Part shown: positions 1 to 12,018 of the stretch, in pieces
How the letters are laid out: each line of letters opens with the position of its first letter
Numbering within the stretch: position 1 is the stretch's first letter
From: Candidatus Aminicenantes bacterium UBA2199
GTDB lineage: Bacteria > Acidobacteriota > Aminicenantia > UBA2199
DNA length: 19,240 nt
Direction of reading: 5' to 3'
Assembly (NCBI GenBank): GCA_002327965.1
Contig: DCVB01000056.1
Coordinates: 1-19,240, forward strand
Notes under the pieces: generated by a model
The model's input: only the letters and a program-made list of their open reading frames with translations
Database searches by the model: none
Told to the model about the DNA's origin: nothing
Translations under genes and position numbers: made by a program

Positions 1-1
1 C

Positions 2-265
2 CTCGAGTCCTTCCCCTTCGAGGAATCCACGGTGGAGATGCTCCCCGGCGACCGGCTGATCGTCTTCTCCGACGGCATCAGCGAAGCGGTGAACCATGCG
101 GACGAGGAATTCAGCGAAGCCCGCATATTCGAACTGGTCGCCGCCAACCGTGACGCCTCGGCCGCGGAATTGATCGAGAAGATCCTGCAGGAGGTGAGCC
201 GCCACGCCGCCGGCCAGCCGCAGATGGACGACATGACCCTGGTGGTGATCCAGAGGCAATCATGA
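2..265 (+). CDS. SpoIIE/RsbU-type PP2C serine phosphatase, C-terminal fragment
   Basis: Only the last 87 codons lie in the window; the reading frame is open to the left edge. The visible part matches the end of the SpoIIE/RsbU family: a LPGDRLIVFSDGISEA segment, where the Asp of SDG is a metal ligand in this family, followed by a helical stretch and a closing DDMTLVVIQR strand with the second conserved Asp pair. Such proteins dephosphorylate phosphoserine on anti-sigma-factor antagonists or act as output domains of signalling proteins. Which sensor precedes it cannot be seen. The next gene starts 25 bases downstream on the same strand, so this may be the upstream part of the kinase operon. 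The family call is firm; its partner is unknown. Confidence 0.88.
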   Translation, partial: LESFPFEESTVEMLPGDRLIVFSDGISEAVNHADEEFSEARIFELVAANRDASAAELIEKILQEVSRHAAGQPQMDDMTLVVIQRQS

Positions 266-290
266 CGACAAATTATTCAGAGAGAGACAA

Positions 291-1505
291 ATGAAAAAAA
301 TCCTTTTTATCAGCGGTTCGATCGGCTTGGGCCACATTTTCCGGGATCTGGCCATAGCCCGGGAGTTGCGGCGTCTGCATCCCGGAACCGGGATCCAGTG
401 GCTGGCTGCCGGCCCTGCCGCCCAGGAGCTGAAAAACGCCGGCGAAGAACTGCTGCCGGAAGCTGAAGGCTTGGCCAACGAGAATCTTTCCGCCGAAAAA
501 TCTGCTCCGGATAAGGGGTTTCGCCTCAACCTGCTGAAATTTCTGTTTTTGGCCAGGGGCGGTTGGAAGCAGAACGTGGAGGTATTCAAACAGGTAATGA
601 CGAAAAGAAAATTCGACCTTGTCGTCGGCGACGAAACCTACGAGATCTCCATCGCCATCAAGGAGAATCCGGGGATAAAAACTGCGCCCTATGCCGTGAT
701 CTACGATTTTATCGGCATGGAGGCCATGACCCATAGCCCGATCGAACGACTCGGCGTATATTTATGGAACCGCGTTTGGGCCAAGGCGTACAAGCAAACA
801 TCCAAACTCATCGACGCCTACCTTTTTGTGGGCGAGGCCGACGACATCCCGGACAGCAAGCTGGGATTCCTCCTGCCGGGCCGCCGCGAATGGGCGCGCG
901 ACCGAAAGCTCAACTACCTGGGTTATATCCTGCCATTCGCTCCGCTGCAGTTCAGCGACCGCCAGGCGCTCCGTGCTCGCCTGGGATACGGCAAGGAACC
1001 GCTGGTTATCGCCGCCCTGGGCGGAACGGCCGTCGGCCGCGACCTGCTGGAACTCTGCGGCCGGGCTTTCCCCTTGGCCCAAAAAAAGATAGCGGGGTTG
1101 CGCATGGTACTGGTCTGCGGCCCCAGGCTCGACCCCAAAACGGTCCAGGCGCCGGAAGGGATCGAAATCAAAGGCTATGTTCCGAACCTTTACGAGCATT
1201 TTGCCGCCAGCGACCTGGCCATCATCCAGGGCGGCGGCACCGCGACTTTGGAATTGACCTCATTGCGCCGGCCCTTCCTCTATTTCCCTCTGGAAGGTCA
1301 CTTCGAACAAAGCAAGTACGTGGCCGAGCGCCTGGCGCGCCACCAGGCCGGCAAGCGCATGGATTTTAGCCGGACCACACCGGAATTGTTGACTGCGGAG
1401 ATCGAAAACAATATCGGCAAGGAAGCAACCTGGCCGCCGATCGCCACGGACGGCGCCAGCAAGGCATCGCAAATCCTGCAGGATTTCTTAAATAGAAAAA
1501 CATGA
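291..1505 (+). CDS. MurG-like glycosyltransferase (GT-B fold, family 28 type)
   Basis: A 404-residue protein with a two-Rossmann GT-B layout. The N-terminus has a MurG-like glycine loop followed by a helix (SGSIGLGHIFRDLAIAREL, residues 8-26). The C-terminal half has a strand with ALGGTA (242-247), GYVPNLYEHFAASDLAI (295-311) and the nucleotide-sugar signature GGGTATLELTSLRRPFLYFP (314-333), then an E-x-H-F-E-Q motif. These place it with family 28/UDP-GlcNAc transferase-like enzymes, which transfer a sugar from a nucleotide donor to a lipid or cell-envelope acceptor at the cytoplasmic membrane. The acceptor cannot be told, and it is too divergent to call murG itself. The ATG is preceded by a weak purine-rich stretch. 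Its TGA overlaps the K1 start by four bases (ATGA), so K1 is probably translated by coupling. Confidence 0.82.
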   Translation: MKKILFISGSIGLGHIFRDLAIARELRRLHPGTGIQWLAAGPAAQELKNAGEELLPEAEGLANENLSAEKSAPDKGFRLNLLKFLFLARGGWKQNVEVFKQVMTKRKFDLVVGDETYEISIAIKENPGIKTAPYAVIYDFIGMEAMTHSPIERLGVYLWNRVWAKAYKQTSKLIDAYLFVGEADDIPDSKLGFLLPGRREWARDRKLNYLGYILPFAPLQFSDRQALRARLGYGKEPLVIAALGGTAVGRDLLELCGRAFPLAQKKIAGLRMVLVCGPRLDPKTVQAPEGIEIKGYVPNLYEHFAASDLAIIQGGGTATLELTSLRRPFLYFPLEGHFEQSKYVAERLARHQAGKRMDFSRTTPELLTAEIENNIGKEATWPPIATDGASKASQILQDFLNRKT

Positions 1506-4162
1506 TCGGGAAAACCATTTCCCATTATCAGATCATGGAAAAGCTCGGTGAGGGCGGCATGGGGGTCGTCTACAAGGCCGAGGACACCAAGCTCAAACGC
1601 CGGGTGGCTTTAAAATTTCTGCCGCTGCAGATGACGGCGGATCCAGAAGCGAAAGAAAGGTTCGAACGGGAAGCCCAGGCCGCGGCGGCCTTGAACCACC
1701 CCAACATCGTCACCATCCACGAGATCGGCGAGCACGAGGGCCAGGTCTTCATCGCCATGGAGTACGTCGAGGGTCGGACATTAAAGGAATTGATTTCCGT
1801 AGGGGCAGAGCCCCGTGTCTGCCCGGATTTTATTGACATCCAGAAGAAGGGCGAACACAGGGGTTCGCCCCTACCCATCGCCTCTCGCCCCTTGTCCCTC
1901 GCCCAGGTCATCGAAATAGCCACCCAACTCGCCTCCGGCCTCGCCGCCGCCCACGAGAAGGGCATCGTCCACCGCGACATCAAGCCGCAGAATATTTTGG
2001 TCGACAAGGGCGACCGAGTGAAGATATTGGATTTCGGGTTGGCCAAGTTGAAAGGAATTTCATCGCTTACCAAAGAATCTTCCACCCTCGGTACGGTTCA
2101 TTATATGTCTCCGGAACAGACCATGGGAAAAGATGTGGACCAGCGCAGCGACATTTGGTCGCTGGGCGTAGTGCTCTACGAAATGATCACCGGCCGGCTG
2201 CCGTTCCGGGGCGACTACGAACAGGCGGTGATCTATTCGATATTGAACGAAGAGCCGGAGCCCTTGACCGGCCTTCGACCCGACGTTCCCAGCGAACTTC
2301 AGGCGATGATCGGCAAATGCCTCGATAGGGAGATCGACGTCCGCTATCAGCACGCCGACGACCTGATTGCCGACCTGAAGCGGGCCAAGCGCGACAGCAA
2401 GCCAGTCACTGTCCCGACAAGAGAAAGGGGCTTGCCCGGGAGAAGCCGGAAGGTCCTCTGGCCGATCGCCGCAGCGGTCGTGGTGCTCATCTTCGCCGTG
2501 GCCTTCCTGGTGCTGAAGCCATTCAAGGCCAAGGAGCCCGCCTCCGAGGTCAATCTCCTTCCCGACCGCTATTACGTGGCCATCCTGGAAAACCAGACCG
2601 GCGACCCTTCATTGGATTCCCTGGGGCGCATGGCGGCCGACTGGATCACCCAGGGGCTGTCCCAGCTGGGCAGGGAGATCGAGCCGTTGGTCGCCCAGGT
2701 AGCTGCTGCTGCCTCGCAGGTGCAAAAGACGGCGGAGAAGGGGCGGGCAGGGAAATTCATCTGCGGCGCGTATTACCTCTCCGGCGACTCGCTGCAGATC
2801 CAGGTCCGCATCATGGACACCACATCGGGAAAAGTGGTCTACGCCCTGCCCTTGGTCAGCGGGCCGCGCCAGGACCCGATGAAGGCCATCAACATTCTTA
2901 GTCAGAGGCTGACCGGCTCGTTGGCCATGAAGCATGAATGGGAGATGGATCCCTCATTGCTGATTCAGCCGCCGCTATATGAGGCTTACCAGGAATACAT
3001 TGCCGGAGTGGGTTTCTTCGGGAGTAATGACGAGGAGGCCATCGCTCATTTCAAGAAGGCGGCGCAGCTGGATCCACAATTCTTCAGGCCGAAATTGTAC
3101 ATCGCCCTGTCGTACAGCAACCGGGGGGATTATGCCGAGGCTGACGCCATCCTGAAGCAGATCCTGGGCCAGAAGAACCAATTCAGCCTATTCGAGCGCC
3201 ATACGCTGGACTGGTACACGGCCCATCTGCAGGGCAACATTCTCAAGGCTTACCGCGCCATTCGCCTGGGGGCGAACCTGGCCCCGCAAAGCTGGGTTTT
3301 CAGCTATCTAACCGGCCTGTACGCGCAAAGCAGAAACCATCCCCAGGAGACTGTAAACACATTTTTCAGGAACAGCGCCGGCAAGGATTTTCCCCAGCTG
3401 AAGACGTCGCAGTCCTGGTGGTATAAGGTGCTCGCCGACTCCCACCACATGCTTAGTAACTTTGATGAGGAGCTCGAGGTCAGCCGGGAGGGGAAGCGCC
3501 TATTCCCTGATAACATCGATTATCATTTCATTGACGCCAGGGCTTTGGCGGCCCGCGGCAACGTCGAAGGGGCGCGCAAGAAAATCGAGGAATGCTTCGC
3601 CTTCCCGGTCAGCAGGCTGCACATGTCCCAGGGACTCTTGAACTGCTCCCTGGAGCTGCGTGTTCACGGCCATGCCGATAAGGGGCGGGAGATCGCCCGG
3701 CAGGCCACGGCCTGGCTCAGGCAAAAGGAGAATGAAAAAGCTTTGACCGGCGAAGAGAGCTTCAACCTGGCCAGAATCATGGCCGCTGCCGAGCAATGGG
3801 ACGACGCAGAGAAGTTGGCGTCCAGCCTTGCCTCCAAGGACCAGAAAAACGTCGGCTACGCAGGTTTACTGGGAGCCCTGCATGCCCGTAGGGGAGACGG
3901 CGCCGCTGCCCGGAAAATATCCGAGAAACTCCAGGGATGCAAGCAGCCCTACCTATTCGGAGAACACACTTTGTGGCGGGCGAGGATCGCCGCCCAGCTC
4001 GGAGAAAAGGAAGAAGCGGTGCGCCTGCTGCGCGAGGCCTTTGCCCAGGGAAACGCCTTTGGCGTCTGGCTGCACCGGGATATCCATTTGGAACCGTTGC
4101 GCGGCTTCCCCGCCTTCGAGGCGTTTCAGAAGCCTCAATCTTCATCCGTAGAGGATAAATAA
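1502..4162 (+). CDS. K1: membrane Ser/Thr protein kinase with TolB/FlgO-like and TPR sensor region
   Basis: An 886-residue PknB-type kinase. The catalytic domain (about 8-295) has the Gly loop GEGGMG (16-21), Lys38, HRD 157-159, DFG 177-179 and SPEQ in place of APE, so it should be active. The activation loop (LTKESSTLGT) carries Ser/Thr for autophosphorylation. One membrane helix lies at about 319-338, giving an inside N-terminus and outside C-terminus. Then comes a TolB/FlgO-like domain (VAILENQTGDPSLDSLG, about 358-480) and TPR-like helices to the end. The hinge-alphaE loop holds an extra stretch of about 31 residues encoded by a hairpin repeat pair. The ATG overlaps the glycosyltransferase stop and has no evident Shine-Dalgarno sequence. 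The stop overlaps the K2 start by one base (TAATG). Substrates are unknown. Confidence 0.93.
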   Translation: MIGKTISHYQIMEKLGEGGMGVVYKAEDTKLKRRVALKFLPLQMTADPEAKERFEREAQAAAALNHPNIVTIHEIGEHEGQVFIAMEYVEGRTLKELISVGAEPRVCPDFIDIQKKGEHRGSPLPIASRPLSLAQVIEIATQLASGLAAAHEKGIVHRDIKPQNILVDKGDRVKILDFGLAKLKGISSLTKESSTLGTVHYMSPEQTMGKDVDQRSDIWSLGVVLYEMITGRLPFRGDYEQAVIYSILNEEPEPLTGLRPDVPSELQAMIGKCLDREIDVRYQHADDLIADLKRAKRDSKPVTVPTRERGLPGRSRKVLWPIAAAVVVLIFAVAFLVLKPFKAKEPASEVNLLPDRYYVAILENQTGDPSLDSLGRMAADWITQGLSQLGREIEPLVAQVAAAASQVQKTAEKGRAGKFICGAYYLSGDSLQIQVRIMDTTSGKVVYALPLVSGPRQDPMKAINILSQRLTGSLAMKHEWEMDPSLLIQPPLYEAYQEYIAGVGFFGSNDEEAIAHFKKAAQLDPQFFRPKLYIALSYSNRGDYAEADAILKQILGQKNQFSLFERHTLDWYTAHLQGNILKAYRAIRLGANLAPQSWVFSYLTGLYAQSRNHPQETVNTFFRNSAGKDFPQLKTSQSWWYKVLADSHHMLSNFDEELEVSREGKRLFPDNIDYHFIDARALAARGNVEGARKKIEECFAFPVSRLHMSQGLLNCSLELRVHGHADKGREIARQATAWLRQKENEKALTGEESFNLARIMAAAEQWDDAEKLASSLASKDQKNVGYAGLLGALHARRGDGAAARKISEKLQGCKQPYLFGEHTLWRARIAAQLGEKEEAVRLLREAFAQGNAFGVWLHRDIHLEPLRGFPAFEAFQKPQSSSVEDK
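1799..1874. repeat. REPIN-like inverted hairpin pair inside the K1 kinase domain
   Basis: Two 26-base units in opposite orientation, at 1799-1824 and 1849-1874, are separated by 24 bases. Each unit can fold by itself into a 7-bp stem (GGGCAGA with TCTGCCC in the left unit read on the minus strand, GGGCGAA with TTCGCCC in the right unit) followed by CCTAC. The units match at 20 of 26 positions, and four of the six differences form two compensated stem base pairs. The element is read in frame as 25 or so residues of the loop between kinase helices alphaD and alphaE. Confidence 0.8.
1875..1904. repeat. C-rich heptad-like tract in K1 loop
   Basis: A run of C-rich blocks of the CCCYTCG/CCCTTG kind directly follows the hairpin pair and codes for the end of the loop up to the PLSLAQ start of helix alphaE. 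The same tract is found at the homologous place in K2, K3 and K5. Confidence 0.55.
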
Positions 4163-6452
4163 TGATCGGCCAGATTGTTTCCCACTACCACATCCTGGAG
4201 AAGATCGGTTCCGGAGGGATGGGAGAAGTTTATCTGGCCGAGGACACCAAGCTCAAGCGCCGGGTGACTTTGAAATTTCTGCCGCTGCAGATGACGGCGG
4301 ATCCAGAAGCGAAAGAAAGGTTCGAACGGGAAGCCCAGGCCGCGGCGGCCTTGAACCACCCCAATATCGTCACGGTTTACGAGATCGGCGAGCACGAGGG
4401 CCAGGTCTTCATCGCCATGGAATACGTCGAGGGTCGGACGTTGAAGGAATTGATCACCGTCAACCGTCAACCGTCAACCGTCCACCCATCCCCTTTCGTC
4501 TCTAGCCCCTTGTCCCTCGCCCAGGTCATCGAAATAGCCACCCAAATCGCCTCCGGCCTCGCCGCCTCCCACGCCAAGGGCATCGTCCACCGCGACATCA
4601 AGCCGCAGAACATCCTGGTCGACAAGGACGGCCGGGTGAAGATCCTGGATTTCGGCCTGGCAAAACTGAAGGGGGTATCCTCGCTAACCAAGGAGTCTTC
4701 TACTCTCGGTACGGTGCACTATATGTCGCCCGAGCAGACCATGGGTCAGGATGTCGACCATCGGACCGATATATGGTCGATTGGGGTTGTCTTCTACGAG
4801 ATGTTGAGCGGCCGGCTGCCGTTCCGGGGCGACTACGAGCAGGCGGTGATCTATTCCATATTGAACGAAGAGCCGGAGCCCCCCCGCCCTGCGGGGAGTG
4901 AAGTGCCGGATGCCCTGGAACGGCTGATCATGAAAGCTCTGTCCAAGGACCCGGAAAAGCGCCCGGCCCGGATGAGCGAATTATCAACCGGATTGGCTGA
5001 AGCGCTCAGGCAGGCAGGCAATCCCGCGCATCCCCTCCAGGCGGCCCTGCCCTCGATCGCCGTCCTGCCCTTTGTCAACATGAGCGCAGAAGCCGAAAAC
5101 GAGTACTTCAGCGACGGCCTGGCCGAGGAACTCATCACCCGGATATCGCGCCTGCGCGATCTGCGCGTCGTGGCCCGCACCTCGGCCTTTGCCTTCAAGG
5201 GCAAGGACCTTGACATCCGCGAAATCGGCAGGAAACTGAATGTCCAGAACATCCTCGAGGGCAGCGTCCGCAAATCGGGCAGCCGCCTGCGTATCACGGC
5301 CCAGTTGATCAACGTCGCGGACGGCTTTCACCTCTGGTCCGATCAATACGACCGGGAAATAAAGGACATATTCGCCATTCAGGACGAGATCGCCCAGGAA
5401 ATCGTCAAGAAGTTGAATGTCAACCTGATGAGCGAAGACAAGAGCCGGGTTTCGTCCCGGATCGAGAATGTCGAGGCGTATCAACGCTTTCTGCGCGGCC
5501 GCCACTTGCTGAGCAAGTACACTCTGGTCTCGCTTTACAAGGCCATCGATTGCTTTGAGCAGGTTCTCGGCGAATACCCCAGTTTCGCTCCGGTGCTTGT
5601 CGGCATGGCCGACGCCTATTTTTTTCTCGGATTTCTCAATCTGATGCCGCCGCGCGAATCGTTTCCCAAGGCGAAAGAAATGGCCCAAAAAGCGATCGCG
5701 CTGGACCCATCCCTGGCCAATGCCCATTCGCTCCTCGGCTTGACGCTCCTGCACTACGATTGGGATTGGCCTGGCGCCGAGAAATCGCTCCGCCAAGCAT
5801 TGGCCATCAATGACCAGAACTCCTTCGCCCACTCCGGCTTTGGGACGTACCTGCTGGTGATCGGAAAAATGGATGAAGCGGTGAACGAGTACTTATTGGA
5901 ACTTGAAGTCAATCCGCTCGCCAGCCGGACGGTGGTGAATTGCGGCATGGCCTTGATGCGTTCGGGAAAACTGGACGAGGCGATCGCCCATATGCAGGGG
6001 GTGATCGACATCGAGGGTGGGAATCCTCACACGCAGTGGCTACTGGGGCAGGCCTGGTTCCTGAAAAATGAGCAAGAGAAAGGCATTGAACAGATCCGTC
6101 AGGCGGTCGCCCTTTCCGACCGCAACCCGATGATCCTTTCCGGCCTGGGCTGGGTCCTGGCCATGAATGGCCAAAGCGAGGAAACGCGGGAAATTCTCGC
6201 CGAATTGAAGCGGCGCTCGGATGAAGAGCCAATCCGGCCATATCTGATCGCCAAGATATACGCGGGCCTGAATGACGCCGATCAGTCATTTTCCTGGCTC
6301 GAGCAATCCTTCCGCCAGCACGATCCGTCATTGGCCTTCATTCTCACCGATGAAACCCTGGTCCACCTCCACCATGACCAGAGGTTCAAGGACTTGCTGA
6401 CTAGATTGAAATTGGATCAGGGGTTTGTACCCGCCGCCCATAAGGAGAATCC

Positions 6453-6456
<4 letters not shown>
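4162..6456 (+). CDS. K2: Ser/Thr protein kinase with TolB-like domain and TPRs, no membrane helix
   Basis: A 764-residue protein. The kinase domain (about 8-285) has GSGGMG (16-21), Lys38, HRD 143-145, DFG 163-165 and SPEQ. A TolB/CadC-type domain follows directly (SIAVLPFVNMSAEAENEYFSDG from about 298, LEGSVRKSG 365-373, to about 420), then TPR-like helices to the end. The linker at about 285-297 is short and not hydrophobic enough for a membrane segment, so unlike its neighbours K2 should be cytoplasmic. An AGAGGA ribosome site (4150-4155) precedes the ATG, which shares one base with the K1 stop. The stop overlaps the K3 start. The loop after the hinge is made of CCGTCAA heptamers. The TolB-TPR half is related to that of K4. 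Confidence 0.93.
4457..4523. repeat. CCGTCMA heptamers plus C-rich tract in K2 kinase loop
   Basis: Four tandem 7-base units (CCGTCAA three times, then CCGTCCA) occupy 4457-4484. A C-rich tract (4485-4523) ends in CCCTTGTCCCTCGCCC. Both are read in frame as a 17-residue loop beginning TVNRQPSTV between kinase helices alphaD and alphaE. Confidence 0.75.
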
Positions 6457-9452
<2,996 letters not shown>

Positions 9453-9456
9453 GCCC

Positions 9457-9537
9457 ATGATCGGCAGAGCCATCTCCAACTACCGCACCCTGAAAAGGAT
9501 CAGGCGTGGAGGCAAATCTCCATGGCACCAAAAGTAA
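9457..9537 (+). pseudogene. 5' remnant of a sixth kinase gene between K3 and K4
   Basis: A 26-codon frame opens four bases after the K3 stop. Its first 19 codons read MIGRAISNYRTLKRIRRGG, the start of a kinase like K3 (MIGRTVSHYRILKKIGSGG). Similarity stops at codon 19 in the glycine-rich loop, and unrelated sequence runs to TAA, four bases before the K4 ATG. It is either the scar of a lost or replaced kinase or a retained leader that carries ribosomes from K3 to K4. It cannot make an active kinase. Confidence 0.8.
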
Positions 9538-9541
9538 AACC

Positions 9542-9545
<4 letters not shown>
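9508..9545 (+). promoter_or_regulatory. Possible translational relay into K4
   Basis: The GGAGG left by the remnant's glycine codons (9508-9512) sits nine bases before ATG 9522, which opens a seven-codon frame (MAPKVKP) whose TGA overlaps the K4 ATG as ATGA. K4 itself has no close Shine-Dalgarno sequence, so re-initiation from here is plausible but unproven. Confidence 0.35.
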
Positions 9546-11922
<2,377 letters not shown>

Positions 11923-11926
<4 letters not shown>

Positions 11927-12018
11927 TCGGCCGGACCATCTCCCACAACCGCATCCTGGAGAAGATCGGCTCCGGAGGCTGCGTCTGCGTCCCCGCTACC
12001 TATAACCAAACACCATGA
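11923..12018 (+). pseudogene. 5' remnant of a kinase gene between K4 and K5
   Basis: A 31-codon frame whose ATG overlaps the K4 stop (ATGA at 11923) and whose TGA overlaps the K5 start (ATGA at 12015). Codons 1-19 read MIGRTISHNRILEKIGSGG, a clear kinase N-terminus. After codon 19 it becomes unrelated (CVCVPATYNQTP). The break falls at the same codon as in the remnant at 9457. Because K5 has no visible Shine-Dalgarno sequence of its own, this frame may serve as a coupling leader even if it began as debris. Confidence 0.82.

Noticed and set aside
4457..4484. Heptamer repeats as a CRISPR array
   Set aside because: Units are 7 bases with no spacers and lie inside an intact coding frame.
9506..9541. 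GTG 9506 as the start of K4
   Set aside because: It adds 12 residues absent in K1, K2, K3 and K5, which all begin with MIG; ATG 9542 fits the family.
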